Part shown: positions 1-4,986 of the stretch, piece by piece
Layout: each line of letters begins with the position of its first letter
How positions within the stretch are numbered: the first letter of the stretch is position 1
From: Alphaproteobacteria bacterium
GTDB lineage: Bacteria > Pseudomonadota > Alphaproteobacteria > Micavibrionales > UBA2020
DNA: 5,915 bases
Direction: 5' to 3'
NCBI GenBank assembly: GCA_029266795.1
Contig: JAQSWE010000175.1
Coordinates: forward strand, 1-5,915
Program-made: the position numbers and the translations under genes
The notes under the pieces: model-generated
Database searches by the model: none
What the model saw: only the letters and a program-made list of their open reading frames with translations
Told to the model about the DNA's origin: nothing

Positions 1-312
1 AAGGAACCGAAGGACGAAGAAAAACTCGCAGCCCTCCAGAAGCGATTGCTCGAAAATGCCGCCTTCATGCTGAAACCCGGCGGCGTGCTGATTTACTGCA
101 CCTGCTCCCTGCAAAAAGCCGAAGGTGAAAATCAGGGCGCATGGGCCTTGCGCAAGCAGTTCGGTCTACAGCCCTTGCCGATCACCGAAAAAGACCTGCC
201 CGGCATCGCCGAAATGATCACCCCGCAGGGCGAGCTGCGCTGCCTGCCCCAGCACTGGGCGGGGCAAGGCGGCATCGACGGCTTTTATATCGCGCGCTTT
301 GTTAAAGTTTAA
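1..312 (+). CDS. rsmB: 16S rRNA (cytosine-C5) methyltransferase RsmB, C-terminal end (5' truncated by window)
   Basis: The reading frame is open from base 1 and ends at TAA 310-312, giving the last 103 residues of a protein that starts outside the window. The family (RsmB/Fmu/Sun) methylates C967 of 16S rRNA using S-adenosylmethionine. Visible hallmarks are LKPGGVLIYCTCSL at fragment residues 24-37, which is motif VI of RNA m5C methyltransferases, and the closing GIDGFYIARF, typical of the family's C-terminus. The Cys of TCSL (residue 35, bases 103-105) corresponds to the catalytic nucleophile (Cys375 in E. coli). The second conserved Cys, in the DAPC motif, and the N-terminal NusB-like RNA-binding domain lie upstream and cannot be seen. 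The fragment fits the end of a normal ~430-residue enzyme, with no sign of disruption. YebU/RsmF or NOL1-type paralogues are the alternative, but the ending favours RsmB. Confidence 0.93.
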   Translation, partial: KEPKDEEKLAALQKRLLENAAFMLKPGGVLIYCTCSLQKAEGENQGAWALRKQFGLQPLPITEKDLPGIAEMITPQGELRCLPQHWAGQGGIDGFYIARFVKV

Positions 313-337
313 GCCGCTGAAATTGCTTAAAGTTTAA
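302..337. repeat. Two TTAAA-G-TTTAA palindromes 25 bp apart
   Basis: Identical 11-bp odd palindromes occur at 302-312 (overlapping the last rsmB codons and stop) and 327-337. A third site of the same form, with A as the central base, is at 3906-3916 just upstream of the putative deamidase gene. They could be operator-type sites, but AT-rich palindromes arise easily by chance, so a regulatory role is only a suggestion. The rest of the 313-428 gap holds a short GTTCCGGAAC palindrome (351-360) and no convincing -35/-10 pair. Confidence 0.3.
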
Positions 338-428
338 TATTAGATTAACGGTTCCGGAACTTCATGACCATCCATGCGTATGCGATGCAGCCGGCAATGA
401 ACCACAATAAAAATTTCGGAGAAGACAG

Positions 429-620
429 ATGGTCGATAATTTACAAGAACAAGCCAAACAAGAACAAATCCGTCAGGATCAACTGCGCCAAGACCAGTTG
501 CGCCAGGAACAAGTGAAAAAAGAACTGCAGGATCAGGACGCACTTCGCGCCGCGCAGATCCGCACCGAAGATTTGAAAAAAAGCGGCCTGACTGACGCGT
601 CGATCGACGCCATCAACTAA
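429..620 (+). CDS. Small Gln-rich protein with pentapeptide repeats, function unknown
   Basis: The product is 63 residues and I do not recognise the family. The ATG at 429 is preceded by GGAGAAG (418-424), a good ribosome binding site, which supports translation. Residues 5-45 are very rich in Gln, Glu, Asp, Arg and Lys, with nearly no aromatic residues, and include three consecutive five-residue units (IRQDQ, LRQDQ, LRQEQ at 14-28) followed by VKKEL. A hydrophobic residue every fifth position within charged, polar sequence suggests one long amphipathic or irregular helix. The period is 5, not the 7 of a regular coiled coil. The tail (48-63, DLKKSGLTDASIDAIN) is different in character. There is no signal peptide, membrane segment or cysteine. 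The gene stands alone, 116 bp after rsmB and just before a strong terminator, so it is probably monocistronic. A scaffold-like or stress-related small protein is possible but not shown. Confidence 0.75.
   Translation: MVDNLQEQAKQEQIRQDQLRQDQLRQEQVKKELQDQDALRAAQIRTEDLKKSGLTDASIDAIN
468..512 (+). repeat. Three in-frame 15-bp tandem repeats coding for (I/L)RQ(D/E)Q
   Basis: The units are 468-482, 483-497 and 498-512. They encode IRQDQ, LRQDQ and LRQEQ, but differ at several synonymous positions (CGT/CGC, CAG/CAA, GAT/GAC, CTG/TTG). The protein repeat is therefore better conserved than the DNA, which points to selection on the peptide and not to a recent slippage expansion. Confidence 0.7.
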
Positions 621-633
621 GGCTGTTTTTAAG

Positions 634-679
634 TAACGGGGCAAAGCCGTGGATGACCGGCTTTGCCCCGTTATGTTTT
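634..679 (+). terminator. Rho-independent terminator of the small Gln-rich gene
   Basis: A perfect 16-bp inverted repeat (634-649 with 658-673) encloses an 8-base loop and is followed by TGTTTT (674-679). It starts 14 bp after the stop at 618-620. There is no T run on the opposite side, so it should work mainly on rightward transcription. Confidence 0.85.
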
Positions 680-683
680 CGAT

Positions 684-778
684 GTCATCCCAGCGAAGGC
701 TGGGATCTCGCAGGTCGCAAGGCCTGCTTTTATATTTGGCGCGCCAGCGCGCGGGATTCCTGCCTTCGCAGGAATGAC
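684..778. repeat. Palindromic intergenic repeat, copy 1 (GTCATNCC family, MITE-like)
   Basis: The 95-bp element has terminal inverted repeats: 684-706 matches the reverse complement of 756-778 at 19 of 23 positions. Each end also folds on itself into an 8-bp hairpin with a 4-base loop (687-694/699-706 around GAAG; 756-763/768-775 around CTTC). The differences between the two ends are paired changes that keep each hairpin intact. A TGGCGCGCCA palindrome lies in the middle (737-746). The element has no coding capacity and sits between the terminator of the Gln-rich gene and the 3' end of the convergent methyltransferase gene. It is the same family as the copy at 4861-4977 and resembles the GTCATTCC-type repeats scattered through many proteobacterial genomes. 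Confidence 0.82.
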
Positions 779-788
779 AGTTCAGTGT

Positions 789-1448
789 TTATCGCTTCAC
801 GCCATAAACCAGAATGTGAATTTCCCCGACTTCCTCGACCGTCAGCATTAGCCCCGCATCCTTCAACTGCGCCTCAATCTCTTCCTTCGTAAACGCCGCA
901 CAGAGCGAATTGAAAAAATCCGTGCGCAGCACCGCCGGTTCATTCGGCGACAGGCGGTCGACAATCGCCTGCGCATCCGCCGCGCTTTCCGGCCGGCGCA
1001 GATCCCCCACGAAAATAAAGCTGCCCTTCGGCGCGACATCGGCAATCGTCTGCCACAATACTTCTGGATGATGCAGCTGGTGCAACAGGCTGTGGCTCAT
1101 CACGACCTCATAATCCTCCAGCGGAATGTCTTTCGACGGGATCAATGCTTCGATGAAATCCATGCGCTCCGATATTTCCGCGCGCATCATGCGGCGGCGC
1201 GATAGTTCGAGCATCGCAAACGATCCGTCAACGCCCACAAATTGCGCCTGCGGATATTTCTTCGCGAAGCGTTCAAGAATATCGCCGGAGCCGCAGCCGA
1301 GATCGAGCACGCTGCCGGTTATCTCGCGCCCGTAACGTGCCGCGAATAATTCCACGCGCGCACTATGCGCCGCCGAAAAATCCGCGCGGTCATAGGCCTC
1401 GGCCTGCGCCATGTCTTCCATCAATTCAGGTTCGGGAATGCGCTGCAT
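789..1448 (-). CDS. Class I SAM-dependent methyltransferase, substrate unknown
   Basis: The product is 219 residues with a Rossmann-type methyltransferase fold (Methyltransf_25-like). Motif I is VLDLGCGSGDILERF (about 47-61) and binds S-adenosylmethionine; the acidic end of strand 2 is the Asp in FVGVDGS (about 70-76). The post-II segment MSHSLLHQLHHPE (about 117-129) and the strand GSFIFVGDLRRP (about 142-153) follow. The N-terminal RIPEPELMEDMAQAEAY is a conserved opening that I associate with a family of small uncharacterised methyltransferases. The start at 1448 is preferred because AAAGGAAACAG lies directly upstream. ATG 1481 is an alternative with a weak AGG, and the longest frame (to 1574) would overlap rpe. 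A TAAAAT box at 1490-1495 (minus) is a possible -10. The gene is divergent from rpe and convergent with the Gln-rich gene. The fold is clear; the methylated substrate cannot be deduced. Confidence 0.88.
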   Translation of the reverse strand: MQRIPEPELMEDMAQAEAYDRADFSAAHSARVELFAARYGREITGSVLDLGCGSGDILERFAKKYPQAQFVGVDGSFAMLELSRRRMMRAEISERMDFIEALIPSKDIPLEDYEVVMSHSLLHQLHHPEVLWQTIADVAPKGSFIFVGDLRRPESAADAQAIVDRLSPNEPAVLRTDFFNSLCAAFTKEEIEAQLKDAGLMLTVEEVGEIHILVYGVKR

Positions 1449-1514
1449 CTGTTTCCTTTCGGGAAGTGATGCAGATTCCATATCGCCTAATTTTACCGGA
1501 ATCAAATTTTTAAA

Positions 1515-1549
1515 TTGCCCGATTCGTAGGCAGCTGCTATAAAAGGCAT
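1515..1549 (+). promoter_or_regulatory. Promoter of rpe, extended -10 giving a probable leaderless mRNA
   Basis: TTGCCC (1515-1520), a 17-bp spacer and TATAAA (1538-1543) preceded by TGC (1535-1537) form an extended -10 promoter. Only six bases separate the -10 from the ATG, so transcription would start at or within a base or two of the start codon at 1550. The AAAAGG at 1541-1546 would then be promoter DNA and not a ribosome binding site. Confidence 0.6.
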
Positions 1550-2203
1550 ATGAGTCAACGGGTTCGCATAGCACCTTCGGTTTTATCTGCAGATTTCTCC
1601 CGGTTAGGCGAGGAAATCAAAGCCGTTGATGCGGCTGGCGCGGATTATATCCACCTGGATGTGATGGATGGCCACTTCGTGCCGAACATTACTTTCGGGC
1701 CGGTGGTGCTTGAATCCTTACGTAAAACGACGGCCAAGACCTTCGACGTCCATCTGATGATCGAACCGGTCGATCCGTTTATCGAGGGCTTCGCGAAAGC
1801 GGGCGCCGATATCATCACATTCCATCCCGAAGCGGGCGCGCATCCGCACCGCACCATCCAGCTGATCAAGTCTTTCGGCAAAAAGGCGGGCATCTCGCTC
1901 AACCCGTCGACACCGGTCAGCGTGCTGGACCATCTGCTGCCGGAACTCGACCTCGTGCTGATCATGACGGTCAATCCCGGCTTCGGGGGGCAAAAATTCA
2001 TTCCGCTGCTCGACAAGATACGGGCCGTGCGCGAACGCATCACTGCGACCGGGCGCGACATCGATCTGGAAGTCGACGGCGGGGTCAACGCGGAAACCGC
2101 AAAACAGGTGATCGGCGCAGGGGCCGACGTGCTTGTGGCGGGGACGGCGGTATTCAAGGAAAAGGACTACGCGGAAGCGATCAAGCGACTGCGCGGTCAA
2201 TAA
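1550..2203 (+). CDS. rpe: Ribulose-phosphate 3-epimerase
   Basis: This 217-residue cytosolic TIM-barrel enzyme interconverts D-ribulose 5-phosphate and D-xylulose 5-phosphate, in the pentose phosphate pathway and, where present, the Calvin cycle. The opening IAPSVLSADFSRL (7-19), HLDVMDGHFVPN (35-46), DVHLMI (66-71), the phosphate-loop region MTVNPGFGGQKFI (139-151) and LEVDGGVN (173-180) are all in the canonical order. The metal and catalytic residues His35, Asp37, His68 and Asp176 are present, with Asp37 and Asp176 the expected acid/base pair. AGADVLVAGTAVF near the end supplies the second phosphate-binding turn. Length is normal for the family. The start is fixed by homology and by the close promoter. 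The heparinase-like gene begins 64 bp downstream on the same strand with no terminator between, so co-transcription is likely. Confidence 0.97.
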   Translation: MSQRVRIAPSVLSADFSRLGEEIKAVDAAGADYIHLDVMDGHFVPNITFGPVVLESLRKTTAKTFDVHLMIEPVDPFIEGFAKAGADIITFHPEAGAHPHRTIQLIKSFGKKAGISLNPSTPVSVLDHLLPELDLVLIMTVNPGFGGQKFIPLLDKIRAVRERITATGRDIDLEVDGGVNAETAKQVIGAGADVLVAGTAVFKEKDYAEAIKRLRGQ

Positions 2204-2233
2204 AAAAAGAATAACGGTATAGGGGAGTTGTGT

Positions 2234-2249
2234 CCGGGAGGGGTCCCGG
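2234..2249 (+). other. GC-rich hairpin in the rpe-heparinase gap
   Basis: CCGGGA (2234-2239) pairs with TCCCGG (2244-2249) around a GGGG loop, ending five bases before the AAGGGGA ribosome binding site at 2254-2260. There is no T run, so it is not a terminator. It could stabilise the mRNA end or tune translation of the downstream gene. Confidence 0.4.
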
Positions 2250-2267
2250 CGCAAAGGGGATTCGACG

Positions 2268-3893
2268 ATGTTTTTGACTGAAGGACTCAGTTTCAAGGGG
2301 ATTCGTCCCCTCCAGATGCTGTCACTTGGCAATCCGCTGGCGGGTTTCGCTTTGCCCCAGCGCATTCCCGACCATCTTCGCGTCGTGCCGCCCGACCCCT
2401 GGGGCGGCGACGCCCAGAAAGGCCGCGATATCATCGCCGGCGTCTTCCGTTTCGCAGGACAAACGATCGAGAAAAATGCGCTGTCGTGGGAGCCGGAGAA
2501 TGCGCGCCCCGAATGGCTGTCGGAATTGCATGGCTTTGAATGGCTGCGAGATTTGCGCTCGGCCGGCGGCGACCGCGCGCGGCGCATGGCGCGCGAAATG
2601 GTGGCCAACTGGCTGTCGCGCTACCAGAAGCCGCACGTCATCGCTTGGCGTCCCGATATCACGGGCGTGCGCATCGCGAACTGGATTTCATTCCACGGTT
2701 TCTTCTGCGGCTCGGCGGGGGACGATTTCCGTCATGAATATTTTTCGGGATTGCTGCGTCAGGCAAAGCATCTGCAAAAAGCGCTGCCGGGCGGATTAAA
2801 CGGCATTCCGCTGATGCGCGCGCTGAAAGGTCTGGCCTATTCCGGTCTTTGCCTTGATGAAGGCGAAGCGCGTCTTGAGCAAGCTTTTAAGGGCATCCTG
2901 ATCCAGATCAAGGAACAGCTGCTGGCGGATGGCGGGCATATCTCCCGCAATCCGCAATCGACGTTTGAATTTTTGCAGATCCTCGTGGATTTACGCACTG
3001 CACTCACCGCCGCGAAAGTCGAAATGCCCGCCGAAGTACAGCATGCCATCGACCGCATCGCGCCTGCCGTCAAGTTTTTCCGTCATGGCGACGGCGCGCT
3101 TGCGCATTTTAACGGCGCGCAGGAAGGTCTTGCGGGCATTTGCGATTCAACGCTGATGCATTCCGGCGCGCGCGGCAAGGCGATGAAGTCGCTGCCGCAT
3201 TGCGGGTATGAAAAAATCACGCTCGGCCGCGCCGCGCTCATCATGGATGTGGGGCAGCCGTTGATGTCGCGCTACGCCGACCGCGCCCATGCGGGGTTGC
3301 TCAGTTTTGAATATAGCTTTGGCAAGGACCGCGTCTTCGTCAACTGCGGCACGTCCGAAATCGCTGGCAAGTGGCGCGAGATTTTGCGCTCCACCGCCGC
3401 ACATTCGACCGTCACCGCCGATCACCGCAATTCCTGCCAGTTCGACGCCGACGGGTTGCTGCAAAGCCGCCCCGATATCCGCCACAAGCGGCAGGAAGAC
3501 GACGACGTCGCGATGCTGGAGGCGAGCCATAACGGCTATATGCCGCGCAACGGATTGATCCACCGCCGCTGCGTGCGCCTGCACGACAATGGCGATGTGC
3601 TGCTGGGCGAAGACCAGCTGCTCGGAAAATCCGGTACGGAATTCCACGCGCGTTTCCATTTGCATCCGAACATTCAGGCCTCGCTGATCGCGGACGGTCA
3701 GGAAGTGCTGCTGCGCGCGCGCAGCGGCATGGGCTGGCGCTTCAAGCCGCAGGGCGGCGCGCTGTCGCTGGAGGAAAGCGTCTATGCGGGCGAGGGTGAA
3801 ACGCCCCGCCGGACACAGCAGATCGTGCTTGGCGGCCAGACCGAAGGCGGCCCGACGACCGTCACGTGGGAATTGCGCCGCGAAAAAATCTGA
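2268..3893 (+). CDS. Heparinase II/III family protein (putative polysaccharide lyase-like)
   Basis: The product is 541 residues. Residues ~20-300 are helix-rich, consistent with the alpha/alpha toroid of this superfamily, and include HLRVVPPDPWGGD (36-48) and DGGHISRNPQ (221-230). Residues ~312-530 match the heparinase II/III C-terminal beta domain: HAGLLSFEYSFG (341-352), VFVNCGTSE (356-364), RSTAAHSTVTADH (374-386) and a conserved ending around LEESVYAGEG (501-510). Characterised members cleave acidic polysaccharides by beta-elimination using His and Tyr; candidates here are His341 and His379, but the substrate is unknown. No signal peptide or membrane helix is seen at the N-terminus, so a cytosolic location is likely, unlike secreted heparinases. 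ATG 2268 has AAGGGGA (2254-2260) seven bases upstream. This family is commonly found after rsmB/rpe and before purH in alphaproteobacteria; purH is not next here. The glycosidic lyase activity is unproven for this subgroup. Confidence 0.88.
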   Translation: MFLTEGLSFKGIRPLQMLSLGNPLAGFALPQRIPDHLRVVPPDPWGGDAQKGRDIIAGVFRFAGQTIEKNALSWEPENARPEWLSELHGFEWLRDLRSAGGDRARRMAREMVANWLSRYQKPHVIAWRPDITGVRIANWISFHGFFCGSAGDDFRHEYFSGLLRQAKHLQKALPGGLNGIPLMRALKGLAYSGLCLDEGEARLEQAFKGILIQIKEQLLADGGHISRNPQSTFEFLQILVDLRTALTAAKVEMPAEVQHAIDRIAPAVKFFRHGDGALAHFNGAQEGLAGICDSTLMHSGARGKAMKSLPHCGYEKITLGRAALIMDVGQPLMSRYADRAHAGLLSFEYSFGKDRVFVNCGTSEIAGKWREILRSTAAHSTVTADHRNSCQFDADGLLQSRPDIRHKRQEDDDVAMLEASHNGYMPRNGLIHRRCVRLHDNGDVLLGEDQLLGKSGTEFHARFHLHPNIQASLIADGQEVLLRARSGMGWRFKPQGGALSLEESVYAGEGETPRRTQQIVLGGQTEGGPTTVTWELRREKI

Positions 3894-3905
3894 TATTTCA
3901 GCTAG

Positions 3906-3944
3906 TTAAAATTTAACGCGTGTTTAATGGCACTTTGCTATAAT
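3906..3944 (+). promoter_or_regulatory. Extended -10 promoter giving a probable leaderless mRNA for the deamidase-like gene
   Basis: TGC-TATAAT (3936-3944) is a perfect extended -10. Six bases separate it from ATG 3951, so the predicted transcription start coincides with the A of the start codon. There is no good TTGACA at the usual distance, as is common for extended -10 promoters. A TTAAA-A-TTTAA palindrome (3906-3916) lies just upstream and could be an operator. The spacing matches the rpe promoter exactly. Confidence 0.65.
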
Positions 3945-3950
3945 ACGCGC

Positions 3951-4667
3951 ATGAGTTTAAGCGACGCATTTTTCAAGGCCGCCGACTATATGCTCGGGAC
4001 GGGCCAGCGCGGAAACATCTTCCCGAAGGTGGAGCCAAAACCCGTGCGCTTCGACCGCGCGCTGGAAATTTTCGACGAGATCGCGGCGATGGGCAACATC
4101 GCTTTCGGCTTCCCCGATGAAGGCTGTTTTTCGCGCGCGCATATGATGGTGCGGCAGTTGTACGAGATGGGCGAGACGCCGAAAAAAGCCTGGGCCTTCG
4201 AGCCTGAGGGCGGCGACCTGCTGGTGAAATTGTCCAACGGAAAAGAAATTACGTGGTGGTCGCATGTCGCCGCCGCACTGCCGGTCGAGATGCCGGACGG
4301 CAAGGTGGTCGATCTGGTGTATGACCCGTCGATGTTCAACGGCCCCGTGACTCTGCAGCAATGGGGCAAGGCGATGGGCGCGCCGCATAGTAATCTCATG
4401 TTCGCCGATGCGGGCCGCGCCGCGCGCGGGCAGCATGGCGACTACACGCCGTGGAACCGCACCAGCCGCAAAACCGACGACCTGGCGAATGACGACATGA
4501 TGGAATACCTGCCCTTGCAATACGTCAAGGAAAGCGAGCGTTTCGAAAGCCCCTTGCGCAAACAGTGGGAAAAACTGCTGCAGGACGAATACCTGCGCAC
4601 CAATGATCCCGCTGCGCCCGCAAAACCCGCCGAGGCGCAACCCGTCTTGAAAAAGGATTTGGGCTGA
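3951..4667 (+). CDS. Protein-glutaminase-like deamidase (papain-like Cys-His-Asp), putative
   Basis: The product is 238 residues. The central region matches, by recall, protein-glutaminase of Chryseobacterium, which deamidates protein-bound glutamine to glutamate. FGFPDEGCFSRAHMM (52-66) corresponds to the nucleophile segment DGCYARAHKM, TWWSHVA (101-107) to AWSYHVA, and VYDPSMFNGPVT...W (123-138) to IIDPSLFSSGPVT...W. This gives a predicted triad Cys59-His105-Asp125, with spacings (46 and 20) close to the 41 and 20 of that enzyme. Unlike the secreted Chryseobacterium protein there is no signal peptide or obvious propeptide; the C-terminus (about 219-238) is an Ala/Pro/Lys-rich tail. ATG 3951 is chosen over 3927 because TATAAT ends seven bases before it and 3927 lies upstream of that -10. 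The last base of its stop is the first base of the next start codon. A cytosolic modifier, a toxin or an effector exported by a dedicated system are all possible; a related papain-like transglutaminase or amidase activity is the alternative. Confidence 0.72.
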   Translation: MSLSDAFFKAADYMLGTGQRGNIFPKVEPKPVRFDRALEIFDEIAAMGNIAFGFPDEGCFSRAHMMVRQLYEMGETPKKAWAFEPEGGDLLVKLSNGKEITWWSHVAAALPVEMPDGKVVDLVYDPSMFNGPVTLQQWGKAMGAPHSNLMFADAGRAARGQHGDYTPWNRTSRKTDDLANDDMMEYLPLQYVKESERFESPLRKQWEKLLQDEYLRTNDPAAPAKPAEAQPVLKKDLG

Positions 4668-4858
4668 TGGTTGAATCAAAAGACATCATCCGAAAAATCG
4701 TCGAGCGCGACGGCCGCACGCTCGTGTCATTCCAAAACCACGCCGCCTATTACACGCTGCCCACCGAATTGCGCGCCATCGCCGCCGCGTCACAGGAACA
4801 GGGCAGGGAAGTCGCGTTTTCGTTCGATAAGGATTTGCTGATCCAGTCCCTCGGCTGA
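4667..4858 (+). CDS. Small protein translationally coupled to the deamidase-like gene, function unknown
   Basis: The product is 63 residues and I do not recognise it. Its ATG shares a base with the upstream TGA (TGATG at 4665-4669) and AAAAGGA lies at 4651-4657, so translation is probably coupled to the deamidase-like protein, which argues for related roles. Predicted layout: a charged N-terminal helix (MVESKDIIRKIVERDG), a strand-like stretch RTLVSFQNHAAYYTLP (17-32), a helix (33-46) and a final strand REVAFSFDKDLLIQSL. This suggests a compact alpha/beta domain with no signal peptide, membrane segment or cysteine. Partner, regulator or immunity protein are possible roles, but none is demonstrated. 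The stop is followed within two bases by the palindromic repeat at 4861. Confidence 0.78.
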   Translation: MVESKDIIRKIVERDGRTLVSFQNHAAYYTLPTELRAIAAASQEQGREVAFSFDKDLLIQSLG

Positions 4859-4860
4859 GT

Positions 4861-4977
4861 GTCATACCGGCGAAAGCCGGTATCCACGGACAGCGTCAAT
4901 AAATTTCAGAAACAGTCGGCATACTGTTACGCATTCCATGCGCGCAGTCCGTGGACCCCGGCTTTCGCCGGGGTGAC
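4861..4977. repeat. Palindromic intergenic repeat, copy 2 (GTCATNCC family, MITE-like)
   Basis: The 117-bp element has 30-bp terminal inverted repeats (4861-4890 against 4948-4977) that match at 26 of 30 positions. Each arm contains its own 8-bp hairpin with a 4-base loop (4864-4871/4876-4883 around GAAA; 4955-4962/4967-4974 around TTTC). All four mismatches between the arms are paired within a hairpin (TA/TA on the left, CC/GG on the right). The 57-bp centre has no gene but contains a further hairpin, AACAGT-N6-ACTGTT (4911-4928). It fills the gap between two convergent genes, beginning two bases after one stop and ending seven bases before the other. Confidence 0.85.
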
Positions 4978-4986
4978 AGTTTTTTT
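4955..4986 (+). terminator. Repeat-derived terminator for the deamidase-like operon
   Basis: The right-hand hairpin of the palindromic repeat (8-bp stem, 4955-4962/4967-4974) is followed by GACAG and a run of seven T (4980-4986). The five-base gap before the T run is longer than ideal, but no other terminator follows the 63-codon gene. The T run includes the stop codon region of the convergent gene. Confidence 0.5.

Noticed and set aside
684..778. CRISPR-like or riboswitch reading of the paired hairpins
   Set aside because: There are only two inverted arms, no regularly spaced direct repeats, and the element lies at gene 3' ends, not in a 5' leader.
653..892. Plus-strand frames of 79 and 62 codons across the first repeat
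   Set aside because: They are made of the terminator and palindromic repeat sequence and then run antisense to the end of the methyltransferase gene.
2218..2223. TATAGG as a separate -10 for the heparinase-like gene
   Set aside because: It is a weak match and no -35 is found at the right distance; co-transcription with rpe explains expression more simply.
1718..2608. 296-codon minus-strand open frame antisense to rpe and the heparinase-like gene
   Set aside because: It runs opposite two genes with clear homology, is Arg/Ser/Pro/His-rich as expected from GC-rich complement frames, and shows no motif or ribosome binding site.
3927..3950. Upstream ATG at 3927 as the start of the deamidase-like gene
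   Set aside because: It lies upstream of the perfect -10 (3939-3944) and lacks a ribosome binding site; the added eight residues have no support.
3957..4679. 240-codon minus-strand open frame opposite the deamidase-like gene
   Set aside because: The plus frame carries family motifs and a promoter; the minus frame has low-complexity His/Arg/Gly composition typical of a shadow.
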